A stretch of DNA of 64,000 nt from Bacillota bacterium (GCA_023396225.1 JAEWWT010000027.1:145137-209136); one strand, 5' to 3'; positions 49,494 through 58,339 are shown, counted from the first letter of the stretch. Made by a program: numbers and translations. The notes: a model not told the origin generated them from the letters alone.

Positions 49494-50620
49494 TAATACT
49501 GCCACCTCACAATAATAAATTCAGTGCATTGGTCAAATGCTCCAATGATGTCCTTTACAGCGGCTTCGTCATTGTCACCGTCTGTAACTATAATAACCTT
49601 GTCATAATAATCTGTGTTATAAATATATGTCTGACGTCCTGACTCATAAAAACTTGTAAGACTGAACCTTGAATTAAGAGGATAATTATCTGCAAAGTGC
49701 GGCTCAACAGGACTTCTTGTAGTTGAATGTGTAAAAACTTCGGCAGCATTAAAATCCCGTTTCAGAATTTCTGCAGTTTTTATTGCTGGATACATAAATT
49801 CTTCTGTTCCCACTACTGCAATGTACTTGCCTTCTGCGTCAGCTATCACTCCGACTTTTGCAGCAAAGCTTTCAGCTTCTGCTATAAAATCTGATGTCTT
49901 GCAGCCTGTTCTTGGATTTATCTTCTGTATTATTCTGTGCCGTTTAAGAATATATCCATGGCTGATAAGCTCTGAATTAGTTTCCGTATTTTTAAACGCA
50001 AAGTTGTCCTCATGTCCTGTAATTGATATTCTCATAAGCCAACAGAAATTTACGCCCAGATCTGAAAGTTCTTTAAGACGTTCATCAGACATTCCGTTTA
50101 TGATTGAGCATACAGCAAACTTTATATCAGCACCAATTCTTTTGTTGTTTTTAAGTGCAGTAATAAAATTCATTATGGTTGTTCCTGTTGAAACCTCGTC
50201 TTCAACAAATACAATTTGTTCAACACCTTCGGATAGCTTTTTCCAGTTGTCACACTGTAATGTCTGCTGAACTGCATGGGAATGTTCTTCCTTGAAGTCA
50301 ACAATCATTTCTGTGTCAGGAATAATTTCTCGGGTTGTGCAGATATATCTGCTGTCAGCAAACTCTGCGGCAACTCCTGCGCCGACTGCTGTTGCTGTTT
50401 CAGCAAAGCCAATGAAAAGCGTCCTTTCGCCACTGATATTCTTTTTCAGTTCATCAGCAAGCGCTTTGAACAGCATAAGCGGTTTTTCAGGAGATACCGG
50501 AACATGCTTTCCTTGTGAAGGGTTTACAAGAAGATAACTGCGTTTTGAGTTGTTTTCTCTCTTGGCAATCTGAACAAGCTCATTATCGGCAAAGTCTGAT
50601 TTGTTTTCCAGTATATTCAT
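49493..50620 (-). CDS. Phosphoribosyltransferase with C-terminal TRSP domain (Ter operon)
   Basis: A 375-residue protein. The N-terminal half is an orotate-PRTase-like domain with the PRPP motif FVEDEVSTGTTIMNF. The C-terminal half contains the TRSP signature (HSTTRSPVEP). In Ter operons this protein pairs with the StiP-type PRTase, and the two are proposed to build a nucleoside-like metabolite. The ATG at 50620 is 12 nt from AAAGGA; starts at 50629 and 50671 are possible but less well placed. Confidence 0.85.
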   Translation of the reverse strand: MNILENKSDFADNELVQIAKRENNSKRSYLLVNPSQGKHVPVSPEKPLMLFKALADELKKNISGERTLFIGFAETATAVGAGVAAEFADSRYICTTREIIPDTEMIVDFKEEHSHAVQQTLQCDNWKKLSEGVEQIVFVEDEVSTGTTIMNFITALKNNKRIGADIKFAVCSIINGMSDERLKELSDLGVNFCWLMRISITGHEDNFAFKNTETNSELISHGYILKRHRIIQKINPRTGCKTSDFIAEAESFAAKVGVIADAEGKYIAVVGTEEFMYPAIKTAEILKRDFNAAEVFTHSTTRSPVEPHFADNYPLNSRFSLTSFYESGRQTYIYNTDYYDKVIIVTDGDNDEAAVKDIIGAFDQCTEFIIVRWQY

Positions 50621-50701
50621 AAGAATCATTATTCCTTTCAGCTGTTTGTTGCTTTTAGTATCTTTATCCATGACAAGAACAAACAGCTTGCTTTTCAGAA
50701 A

Positions 50702-51727
50702 TTATTGTACAATATCTTCTCTTATGCCGTAAATTGATGCAAGGATAAGAGTCTTTTCTGCCCACTTCAGATGGACTTTCTGCTCGTTCATTCTGTTTCC
50801 GCCGTTGCTTTTTGATACGCTAAGAGTGCTGTTGTCCCAGTTAATTATGTTAAAGGCATCCTGATAGTCACTTCTTATTACTTTCATTTCATCGTCAATA
50901 ACATGCAGTTGACTTGGATGAATGGCTGTTTTACCAATAAATCCGTTGAGCCTGTCCATTCGCAGTTCATTGCGCAGACCGGTTTCCCAGCGGTTATCTG
51001 TTCCGTTGCTGAAATACTCCCACACAGGACCTGATACTACATAATCTATTCCAAATACATTTATTATGTCAGTCAGAACATCTCTGATAACAGATACGTC
51101 ATATATAGTGCGGTCAATATGTCTCCTTAGTCCATAGACATTACAGAAATCATTTCCTCCTACACGAATATTCAGAATCAGATCTGATATGCTATCCACA
51201 GCTGATTTTATTGTTTTAAGTTCGTCATGTCTTGTCATTATGTCAAGCACACGTCCTGACTCAATGATAGGCATAGCATAGACAGGCTTGCTATTCAAGG
51301 AATTGATTTTAGTTAGTTCAGAAATATATTTCTCTGCGTTTGTGCTGTCAAACTTAGGCAAAATAAAACCTGTGAGCAAATCCGAATTACCGATACGGTC
51401 ATATACACGTGAAATCTGTTCGGGAGTTCTTACCCTTATAAAAAGTGAAGGGAAGTGCGCAGCAGTTCCGGTACCGTTGTCAACAGCTTTTTGCAGTTCT
51501 GCAAAGGTTACTTCAATATGCTTTTCAGCATCTCCAACAGCACTTTCCTGAATACTGTCTTCAAGGCATAATGCCAGTGCATGAAGATGAGCATATTTTC
51601 TGTCAAGTATTATGTCAGCAGTATTTTCCCTTATTGCAGGGGTGTATAAAAGTCCCCCAAGGGTATACTGCAAAACTGCTTTGTTATATATATGAACCCG
51701 GATATTAGATGGGTTTATTGTCTGCAT
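50702..51727 (-). CDS. HpcH/HpaI-type aldolase / citrate-lyase-like protein (Ter operon)
   Basis: A 341-residue TIM-barrel protein of the HpcH/HpaI aldolase-citrate lyase family. Conserved stretches include ALCLEDSIQ (acidic metal ligand), FIRVRTPEQ (Arg), FILPKFDS and YAMPIIESGRVL (Glu), NIRVGGNDFCNVYGLRR, and GKTAIHPSQL. It should make or break a C-C bond next to a carbonyl. An in-frame TAA immediately before the ATG fixes the start, yet the ribosome site is 31 nt away across a hairpin. Confidence 0.87.
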   Translation of the reverse strand: MQTINPSNIRVHIYNKAVLQYTLGGLLYTPAIRENTADIILDRKYAHLHALALCLEDSIQESAVGDAEKHIEVTFAELQKAVDNGTGTAAHFPSLFIRVRTPEQISRVYDRIGNSDLLTGFILPKFDSTNAEKYISELTKINSLNSKPVYAMPIIESGRVLDIMTRHDELKTIKSAVDSISDLILNIRVGGNDFCNVYGLRRHIDRTIYDVSVIRDVLTDIINVFGIDYVVSGPVWEYFSNGTDNRWETGLRNELRMDRLNGFIGKTAIHPSQLHVIDDEMKVIRSDYQDAFNIINWDNSTLSVSKSNGGNRMNEQKVHLKWAEKTLILASIYGIREDIVQ

Positions 51728-51736
51728 TTATTTATT

Positions 51737-51756
51737 ATGCTCCCAATCGAGAGCAT
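51737..51756 (-). promoter_or_regulatory. Hairpin between Shine-Dalgarno and start codon (Ter aldolase)
   Basis: ATGCTCTC and GGGAGCAT form an 8-bp stem (one G-T pair) with loop GATT. AAAGGAGG ends at 51759 and the start codon is at 51727. Folding the hairpin leaves exactly 11 nt between GGAGG and ATG, the same as at 23474. Confidence 0.6.
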
Positions 51757-51798
51757 TGCCTCCTTTCAGTTATATATAGAATGTCCCTCTTTTTTTAT

Positions 51799-51826
51799 CG
51801 CTCCGCAGTTTTTTCTGCGGAGCGAC
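51799..51826 (-). other. Strong hairpin in the terD2-aldolase gap
   Basis: CGCTCCGCAG and CTGCGGAGCG arms around six A on the minus strand, followed by A-rich rather than T-rich sequence. It is not a terminator for the operon and may be a processing or stability element, setting different mRNA levels on each side. Confidence 0.6.
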
Positions 51827-51833
51827 TGCTAAA

Positions 51834-52421
51834 TCATATGTACTTTGAGGCCAGTGTATGTATGCTTAAATCGTTAGTTCCTTCACCCACTGCAGTGAAG
51901 TCCCACTGTGAACCATTCTTAACTAGCTCAGCACAGATAAGAGAAGTCTTTCCATTGTAATTATCAGAAAGATTATACCTGCAAAGCTCTGTACCAGTAT
52001 CTGAATCAAAAACATGTACGAATGCATTTTCAATCATGCCAAAGTTCTGCTTTCTTACCTCGGCTTCAAAAATATTTACTACAAAGACAATCTTTGTGTA
52101 TTCAGCAGGAACATTGGCAAGGCTGACAGCAATCTGTTCATCGTCGCCGTCACCTGCACCTGTAAGATTGTCGCCCTTATGGACAACACTTCCGCTTTTA
52201 TGTCTCAGTTTTCCAAAATAGACAAGATCCTCCTTGCCGAAGAACTTTCCGCCTTGCTTGCACATGATTGCAGAGGCATCACAGTCGATAGGTTCAGGCT
52301 TTTTAAAAAGGCTGAATTTTGCCTTTGCTTCATCCCAGCCAAGACCTACAATGATATTTTTAAGACCTGAGTTTTCCTTAGTCAGACTTATTTTCTGACC
52401 TTTTGTAAGATTGACAGCCAT
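51834..52421 (-). CDS. TerD-family protein 2
   Basis: A 195-residue TerD-domain protein. The signature GDNLTGAGDGDDEQI, which binds Ca2+, is intact, but the first acidic cluster reads PIDCDASAIMC rather than the usual DFDLDASAF. A small insertion (AKAKFSLFKKPEP) precedes it. TerD proteins act in tellurite, phage and stress responses. The ATG at 52421 (MAVNLTKGQK) lies 12 nt after AAAGGA; a longer frame upstream has no site. Confidence 0.93.
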   Translation of the reverse strand: MAVNLTKGQKISLTKENSGLKNIIVGLGWDEAKAKFSLFKKPEPIDCDASAIMCKQGGKFFGKEDLVYFGKLRHKSGSVVHKGDNLTGAGDGDDEQIAVSLANVPAEYTKIVFVVNIFEAEVRKQNFGMIENAFVHVFDSDTGTELCRYNLSDNYNGKTSLICAELVKNGSQWDFTAVGEGTNDLSIHTLASKYI

Positions 52422-52551
52422 ATAAATAATCATTCCTTTCAGCTGTTGTTCCGATTTTGAAAAGCCATGTATCTGCATTGCTTATTGCAGAAAGGGAACA
52501 AATAGCAGCGCAAAAAGTGATTTTCACACTATCACTTCAAATGTTTTGCCA

Positions 52552-53382
52552 TCAATGGCTTGTATTCATATTAATAGAAGTTGTGCTGTAGCCTGCAAGC
52601 GAAAGTGTGTTGTAAATCTTAAGGGCAGGAGCAAGCCAAACCTGCCCCGTTCCTCTGTATACATTTACAAGACCTTCTCCGCTGACAGCAGAACCAATAA
52701 GGGACTTAGCCGAACGTTCAACGGTAAATTCAATGTTTCCTGTTCTGAGCAATGCAAAGTTTCCGTCAACCTTGAGAACGTCATTTTCAAGTTCGATTAT
52801 GTCAACCTCGCACATAGGCACTTCACTTTCAAGAACAACAAGTCCCGGACCTCTTAAAAGTGTCTGGAAAATACCTTCACCGCCAAGAAGTGCGCTTGAA
52901 ATATTTCTCTGTGCAACAGGAGCAACAGTTACAGAGCCCTGTGCAGCAAAGAACATACCCTTGTCTGTGATAATCTCCTCACCAGGCTGAAGCTCAATTA
53001 CAATATAATGTTTATAGGATGGTTCAAGTACAACCATTCCTGTGCCCCTATATTCAGGCTGAGCAGCTGCTTCGCCAGTTACTGCGCCTGTGAACATTCT
53101 TCCGAGAAGATTTCCTGGAGTAACACCTGAAACCATTTCAATATTGCCCTTGAAATAGCTCATTGCGCCAGGCTCGACCTTTACGCAGTCGTTCTGGAGA
53201 TAAACTGCAACCTGTCTTGGCTTCATATTTTTCTTTTCCATGTAGTACATACGCTCAGCAGCGTACATACTTGAGCCGCCCATGAGGCGCTGATATTCTA
53301 GCACCTCAATGCGCATGGTTTTGTTTTCACTTGTGTCAATTACAGAGATGTTTTCTCTCGTTCCGACAGCATTAAAGTTCAT
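52552..53382 (-). CDS. AIM24-family protein (Ter operon)
   Basis: A 276-residue all-beta protein of the AIM24/TspB family (RMYYMEKKNMKPRQVAVYLQ, EPGAMSYFKGNIEM, EYRGTGMVVLEPS, GLVVLESEVPMCEVD, YRGTGQVWLAP). These double-psi-like barrel proteins are often next to TerD genes, perhaps as membrane-associated scaffolds. The ATG at 53382 is 9 nt from AAAGGA. Lies 24 nt after terD1. Confidence 0.87.
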   Translation of the reverse strand: MNFNAVGTRENISVIDTSENKTMRIEVLEYQRLMGGSSMYAAERMYYMEKKNMKPRQVAVYLQNDCVKVEPGAMSYFKGNIEMVSGVTPGNLLGRMFTGAVTGEAAAQPEYRGTGMVVLEPSYKHYIVIELQPGEEIITDKGMFFAAQGSVTVAPVAQRNISSALLGGEGIFQTLLRGPGLVVLESEVPMCEVDIIELENDVLKVDGNFALLRTGNIEFTVERSAKSLIGSAVSGEGLVNVYRGTGQVWLAPALKIYNTLSLAGYSTTSINMNTSH

Positions 53383-53406
53383 TTTTAACAATCCTTTATA
53401 TAGCAA

Positions 53407-53988
53407 TTAACCAGCATTAAGTCCAAAGTTCTGGCAAAGTGAAGCAAGTCCGCCATTAAAGCCGCTTCCGATTGCATTGAACTTCCATTCAGCGCCGTTT
53501 CTGTATAGTTCAGCAACAACAACTGCTGTTTCAATTGAGAAATCTTCGCCGAGATCATATCTCATAAGTTCTGTGCCTGAATTCTCATCAACAATTCTGA
53601 TAAATGCATTTGAAACCTGACCAAAATTCTGCTTTCTTGTATCACTATCATAGATAGTAACTGTGAAGTCAATCTTTGAAATGTTTGCAGGAACTGCAGA
53701 AAGGTCAATCTTGATCTGCTCGTCATCACCGTCACCTGCGCCAGTGAGGTTATCACCGAGATGAATTACGCTGCCGCTTGGATGTTTGAGGTTACCATAG
53801 AATACAAAATCCTGTTCGGAAGTAGCTTTTCCATTTTCGTCAAGAAGAAATGCAGATGAATCAAGGTCGAAATCAGCACCGCCGTCATACTTATTTGTAT
53901 CCCATCCTAGGCCAACAAGAATTTTAGTTAAACCAGGATTTGTTTTTGTAAGGTCAATTTTCTGACCCTTCTGAAGACTAATAGCCAT
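53407..53988 (-). CDS. TerD-family protein 1
   Basis: A 193-residue canonical TerD protein, with both calcium-binding clusters intact (DFDLDSSAFLLDENGK and GDNLTGAGDGDDEQI). It is the first gene of a seven-gene minus-strand operon: TerD1, AIM24, TerD2, aldolase, TRSP-PRTase, StiP-PRTase, HAD. The role is stress response with a possible signalling metabolite. AAGGAG lies before the ATG. Confidence 0.95.
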   Translation of the reverse strand: MAISLQKGQKIDLTKTNPGLTKILVGLGWDTNKYDGGADFDLDSSAFLLDENGKATSEQDFVFYGNLKHPSGSVIHLGDNLTGAGDGDDEQIKIDLSAVPANISKIDFTVTIYDSDTRKQNFGQVSNAFIRIVDENSGTELMRYDLGEDFSIETAVVVAELYRNGAEWKFNAIGSGFNGGLASLCQNFGLNAG

Positions 53989-54072
53989 AATAAAACACTC
54001 CTTAATATTTTAATTTAAATTTTATTAATATATCAAAACAATATTAAATTAATAAGATATATTATATGATGT

Positions 54073-54161
54073 ATTATATCATGCAAATTATAGAAAGTCA
54101 AGCCTTTTGACAACCAAAAATAACATTATTTATTTACATATTGTACTAATAAGTACAATAT
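54073..54161 (-). promoter_or_regulatory. Ter operon promoter with upstream palindrome
   Basis: Minus strand TTGACT (54101-54096) and TATAAT (54078-54073), 17 bp apart. About 37 bp upstream of the -35 lies a perfect 10-bp inverted repeat, ATATTGTACT and AGTACAATAT around AATA (54138-54161), a candidate operator. Confidence 0.7.
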
Positions 54162-54206
54162 TACGTGATGTATACATATATTACGACATTATTGTCATAC
54201 AACACC

Positions 54207-54247
54207 AAAAAGCAGTCCGGAAAGGAATTTTTCCGGACTGCTTTAAT
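54207..54247 (-). terminator. Terminator of the ASCH-like gene
   Basis: Minus strand AAAGCAGTCCGGAA and TTCCGGACTGCTTT arms, then TTT. Confidence 0.92.
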
Positions 54248-54261
54248 ATGTACTATAATAA

Positions 54262-54729
54262 TCATAATCTTGAGTTTTCATAGTTAAAAGGAATACTTGT
54301 ACCTACAAGAACATCCTCAATTTTTTCAATGATAAGCCAATCATCCATGTTATTTTGCTTTTCTAATTCTAGCGGAGGTTTAATCTGCTTTACGTTGTTA
54401 AATGCAACAAGGCAGATACACTTTTTATGCCATCTCAGACGTTGCTTTTCAGTAAGAGCCAGTGCTTTAGCATTGTCATTAAAAACTTTGGTAATCTCTT
54501 CCTCTGACAGTTTGACATAGTTCTTAACTTCGGTAACGGTTGCTGTGGCAGAAACCTGCATGGTGCCTTTCTCCATGAAATAAAGAGTTTCTCCTGCAAA
54601 AACCCTGCTATGAGGAATTTTTCGTCCTGCCGCACTTCTTACTACCATTGTTTTTTCACCAGACATAATCTTGTCAAGAATTTTTTCACCTTTTTTGCCT
54701 GTGTCGTCACAATAAACCAGATGAACCAA
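54262..54729 (-). CDS. ASCH/PUA-like domain protein
   Basis: A 155-residue protein with an ASCH/PUA-like beta-barrel pattern: GEKTMVVRSAAGRKIPHSRV, AGETLYFMEKGTMQVSATAT, VTEVKNY. These folds bind RNA or modified nucleotides. The C-terminal 60 residues are helical and Lys-rich (LRWHKKCICLVAFNNVKQIK). No specific function is known. The start is TTG at 54729, placed well after AAGGAG. Confidence 0.6.
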   Translation of the reverse strand: MVHLVYCDDTGKKGEKILDKIMSGEKTMVVRSAAGRKIPHSRVFAGETLYFMEKGTMQVSATATVTEVKNYVKLSEEEITKVFNDNAKALALTEKQRLRWHKKCICLVAFNNVKQIKPPLELEKQNNMDDWLIIEKIEDVLVGTSIPFNYENSRL

Positions 54730-54753
54730 TTTAAAATCTCCTTTTTTTTGTTA

Positions 54754-55650
54754 TTATGAATTGCTTTCTTGCGGTATTTCTTTTAATTGTTTAGATTTAG
54801 GCTTATAGAAGAACATAAATACAGCCATCGAAATAATTATAATGTAGCCAAGAAAGCTTAATCCGTCAGGAAGTTGAGTGAAGACAAAAAATCCTACAAT
54901 TGCAGAGAAAATGACCTGTGAATAATCATAAACTGAGATTTCACCTGCAGGTGCAAATGAATATGCTGCAGTAATTGAAAACTGTCCTAAAGCCGCAGTA
55001 AAGCCTATAAGAATGAGGAATATAAACTGGATTGGTGTAAACATCTTAAAGTTTAATATCATCGGCAGTAAAGTAATAAGTGAAGAAAACACTGTAAAGT
55101 AAAATACAATTACAGGTCCTTTTACGCCCTTTTTACTTAAGTGCCGTATACATGTATATGCTGCTCCTGCACCAAGTCCGCCAATAAATCCAATTACTGA
55201 TGGTACAAAATCAATATTGCTGAAAGAAGGTTTTATTACAAGCAGACAGCCAATAAACGCAGCAATTACCGCACATACCTGAATAGGTGTGATTTTCTCC
55301 TTCAAGAAAAAGTATGATAATAATATGGCAAAAAACGGCGACATTTTATTCAGCATTGAAGCATCAGAAAGTGCAAGATGGTCAACTGCATAAAAATTGC
55401 AGATAACACCGAGGGTTCCCGTTGCCGCTCTGAGAAAAACAAAAATGAAGATTTCTTTGTGTGGCTTAACGGATGCTTTTTCTTTTAAAATTATTACAAG
55501 AGCAAATAAAAAAGCAATGAAGTTCCTAAAAAATGCTTTTTCAATTGATGGCAGATCACCTGAAAGACGGATGAACATATTCATCAGTGTGAAGAAGAAT
55601 GCTGCGGATAAAATACATAGTATTCCTTTTGCTTTGTTGTTAAGTATCAT
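54754..55650 (-). CDS. EamA/DMT-family transporter
   Basis: A 298-residue protein with ten hydrophobic helices arranged as two EamA repeats (for example FFFTLMNMFIRLSGDLPSIE and GAAYTCIRHLSKKGVKG). Drug/metabolite transporters of this family export or import amino acids, sugars or drugs; the substrate is unknown. GGAGATTG precedes the ATG. Confidence 0.9.
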   Translation of the reverse strand: MILNNKAKGILCILSAAFFFTLMNMFIRLSGDLPSIEKAFFRNFIAFLFALVIILKEKASVKPHKEIFIFVFLRAATGTLGVICNFYAVDHLALSDASMLNKMSPFFAILLSYFFLKEKITPIQVCAVIAAFIGCLLVIKPSFSNIDFVPSVIGFIGGLGAGAAYTCIRHLSKKGVKGPVIVFYFTVFSSLITLLPMILNFKMFTPIQFIFLILIGFTAALGQFSITAAYSFAPAGEISVYDYSQVIFSAIVGFFVFTQLPDGLSFLGYIIIISMAVFMFFYKPKSKQLKEIPQESNS

Positions 55651-55683
55651 TATTATGCAATCTCCAATTTATATCTAAGCGAT

Positions 55684-56178
55684 TTATTTGTGATATTTTC
55701 CGCCATTTGAAATCTGAAAAGCACGGTAAATCTGTTCAAGCAGCATTACTCTTGCAAGCTGGTGGGGGAATGTCATATCTGACATTGACAATCTCATTGC
55801 ACACATTTTTTTAATCTCATCAGCTATTCCGAATGAGCTGCCGATAACAATGTTGAGTGTGCTTTTGCCGTCGACAGTTATCTGCTGTATCTTTTCAGAA
55901 AATGCAATGGATGATAGTTGTTTTCCCTCAATGCACATGGCAATATTGAATGCGTCTTTTCCTGAAATCAAGGCAGTCATGGTTTTTGCTTCATTTGAAA
56001 GTGCATTTTCAATTTCCTTTTGTGATGGATTGTCAGAAAGTCTGCTTTCAGAAAGCTCAGTTATATTCAGCTTGCAAAATGCTGAAAGACGCTTTGAGTA
56101 TTCGTCACAGGCGTCTTTCAGATATGTTTCTTTGAGCTTTCCGACGGTTATAATATTTACATTAAGCATATTAATCAC
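55684..56178 (-). CDS. rlmH: 23S rRNA (pseudouridine1915-N3)-methyltransferase RlmH
   Basis: A 164-residue SPOUT methyltransferase. The family opening NIITVGKLKETYLKDACDEY, the AdoMet knot NIVIGSSFGIADEI, and the C-terminal SMSDMTFPHQLARVMLLEQI are present. It modifies position 1915 of 23S rRNA in helix 69. The GTG at 56178 is 7 nt from AAGGA; the ATG three codons later (56169) gives a more usual N-terminus but a long spacer. Confidence 0.96.
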   Translation of the reverse strand: MINMLNVNIITVGKLKETYLKDACDEYSKRLSAFCKLNITELSESRLSDNPSQKEIENALSNEAKTMTALISGKDAFNIAMCIEGKQLSSIAFSEKIQQITVDGKSTLNIVIGSSFGIADEIKKMCAMRLSMSDMTFPHQLARVMLLEQIYRAFQISNGGKYHK

Positions 56179-56192
56179 GCTAAATTCCTTTT

Positions 56193-56969
56193 TCAGAATG
56201 AAATGAATCCGCCGCTTGTTTCAACGGGAGCGACACTAAGCAGGTAATCACTGTTTCTCTTGTAATCTGACAAGCATGAGCATACTGTATTGTCAGCAGT
56301 CTGCGGAGTGTTATTCTCCTGCGATAAATGTCCGAGAATAAGTCGTGTTGTTCCGCTTTCAATAAGTCTTGCTGCAAAAGCGCCACTGTCAGAATTGGAA
56401 AGATGTCCGTATTTTGAACGTATTCTTGACTTTAGATATGCAGGATATGGTCCTGTTCTGAGCATATTTTCATCATAGTTTGCTTCAATAAGAACAGCAT
56501 CCGTTCCGAGCAAAGCTTGTTCAACTTCTTCTGTAACATGTCCGAGGTCAGTACAAACTGCGCAGGACTTTCCGTCTTCAAAGCAGATTTTGTATCCGCA
56601 GGATTCTTGCGTGTCATGTGGAGTGTTAAAGCATGAGATTTCCATGTCGCCTATGCATATTGAGCATTTCATTTCATCACCGGAGGAACAGATATATTCT
56701 TTGTCATAAAGTCCTTCGAGCGTATAGGATTGAGCAAAGACCGGAATTCTCAGCCTTTTTGTAAGTATTTTTATGCCGCCGATGTGGTCGGAATGTTCGT
56801 GTGTTACAAAAACAGCTCTCACTGCAGAAGGCTCTATTTCATTTAGCTCAAGAGCCTTGAAAAGACGTGTGCATGATACGCCTGCATCAATAAGTATGCC
56901 GCTTGTTTTGCTGCCTATGTATATTGAATTGCCCTTGCTTGAAGAAAACAAGGGATAGATTCTTCCCAA
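56193..56969 (-). CDS. MBL-fold hydrolase, WalJ/YycJ-like
   Basis: A 258-residue metallo-beta-lactamase-fold protein. Metal motif THEHSDHIGG, further ligands in NTPHDTQES and CTDLGHV, and GHLSQENNTP. It resembles YycJ/WalJ, thought to be a DNA exonuclease acting in mismatch repair. I prefer the TTG at 56969 (giving MGRIYPLFSSSKGNS) 8 nt after AAGGAG; the GTG at 56978 overlaps that site. The gene lies just before rlmH on the same strand, as is common. Confidence 0.87.
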   Translation of the reverse strand: MGRIYPLFSSSKGNSIYIGSKTSGILIDAGVSCTRLFKALELNEIEPSAVRAVFVTHEHSDHIGGIKILTKRLRIPVFAQSYTLEGLYDKEYICSSGDEMKCSICIGDMEISCFNTPHDTQESCGYKICFEDGKSCAVCTDLGHVTEEVEQALLGTDAVLIEANYDENMLRTGPYPAYLKSRIRSKYGHLSNSDSGAFAARLIESGTTRLILGHLSQENNTPQTADNTVCSCLSDYKRNSDYLLSVAPVETSGGFISF

Positions 56970-57043
56970 TGGTTTCACTCCTTAAACGGTAAAGGCTGCG
57001 TTAAAAGAAAGACTTTGTTCTTCCTTACTTCGCAGCCATGATT

Positions 57044-58339
57044 TTACTGATTTCTTAAGTCTAAAATACGCTTTGCCTTACCCTGGAATCTTTCAAGTGA
57101 TTTATGTTCAACAAGGGAAACCTTTGTATCAATACCAAGAATGGTTTTAAGGTTATGATTAATATTTTCTCTAAGTCCCTCAAGCTTTGCATAATCTTCA
57201 AGGAGAGAGCTGTCTGCAAGCTCAACCTTGACTTCAAGCCTGTCTGTGTAGTTTGCTCTAGTAACAACAAGCTGGTAATGAGGAGCAATTTCCTCAAATC
57301 CCATAAGAACGGATTCAATCTGTGACGGAAATACGTTGACACCTCTGATTTTAAGCATATCGTCAGCACGTCCCTTGATTTTGGACATTCTTGCAAATGT
57401 TCTTCCGCACTTACATGGCTCATAGTCAATCTGTGAGATATCCTTTGTTCTGTAACGAAGCATCGGGATACCTTCTTTTGTGAGTGTTGTGATAACAAGC
57501 TCACCCTGTGAACCCTTTGGAAGAACTTCACCTGTTGCAGAGTCAATGATTTCAGCAAGGAAGTGGTCCTCGTTTATATGCATCCCGTTTCTTTCGCGGC
57601 ATTCACCTGAAACACCAGGCCCCATAAGCTCTGACATACCATAGTTATCAGTAGCAAAAAGGTTGAGAGTTCTTTCAATCTGACCACGCATTTCTTCTGT
57701 GCAGCCTTCAGAACCGAAAAGACCAAGCTTTAGGTTAATCTTATCAATAACGCCCATTTCCTTTGCCATTTCGCCTATGTACTGAGCATATGAAGGTGTA
57801 GCAACGAGAGCAGTAGTCTGGAAGTCCTGCATGAGCATAATCTGCTTTTCAGTGTTGCCACTGGAAGTAGGAACAACTGCACATCCGATTTTTTCAAGAC
57901 CGTAATGTAATCCGAGAGCACCTGTGAAAAGACCGTAACCAAAAGCAATCTGAACGATATCCTCGTCAGTTGCGCCTGCTGCCATACAAAGTCTTGCCAT
58001 ACAGTCAGACCAGTTATCAAGGTCATTTTTAGTGTATCCTACAACGGTAGGCTTACCTGTTGTACCGGATGAAGCATGAATTCTCACAATCTTTTTGAGA
58101 GGCTGTCCGAAAAGACCAAATGGATATGTATCTCTTATATCAGCTTTTGTTGTATAAGGGATATATTTTATATCGTCAAGAGTTTTAATTTTATCAGCTG
58201 TAACGCCTGCATCAGCAAGTCTTTTTGAATAGAAAGGAATATTATCCGAACAATACTGAACGAGCCATTTCAAGCGTTCAAGCTGAAGCTCCTCAATTTT
58301 GTTACGGGGCATAGTTTCAATATCTTTTTGGAAAAACAT
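57044..58339 (-). CDS. paaK: Phenylacetate-CoA ligase
   Basis: A 431-residue adenylating enzyme. AMP-binding motif HASSGTTGKPTVVGYTKND, then DNYGMSELMGPGVSGEC, MLRYRTKDISQID, and ADDMLKIRGVNVFPSQIES. It joins phenylacetate or related aryl acids to CoA with ATP. In gut anaerobes it often pairs with indolepyruvate ferredoxin oxidoreductase, which is absent here. The ATG at 58339 is 8 nt after AAAAGGA; an upstream extension in frame to 58384 lacks a site. Confidence 0.93.
   Translation of the reverse strand: MFFQKDIETMPRNKIEELQLERLKWLVQYCSDNIPFYSKRLADAGVTADKIKTLDDIKYIPYTTKADIRDTYPFGLFGQPLKKIVRIHASSGTTGKPTVVGYTKNDLDNWSDCMARLCMAAGATDEDIVQIAFGYGLFTGALGLHYGLEKIGCAVVPTSSGNTEKQIMLMQDFQTTALVATPSYAQYIGEMAKEMGVIDKINLKLGLFGSEGCTEEMRGQIERTLNLFATDNYGMSELMGPGVSGECRERNGMHINEDHFLAEIIDSATGEVLPKGSQGELVITTLTKEGIPMLRYRTKDISQIDYEPCKCGRTFARMSKIKGRADDMLKIRGVNVFPSQIESVLMGFEEIAPHYQLVVTRANYTDRLEVKVELADSSLLEDYAKLEGLRENINHNLKTILGIDTKVSLVEHKSLERFQGKAKRILDLRNQ

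Noticed and set aside
54131..54200. The ATATTGTACT palindrome as a terminator
   Set aside because: It is AT-rich without a T tract, and a GC-rich terminator for the upstream gene lies just beyond it at 54207.
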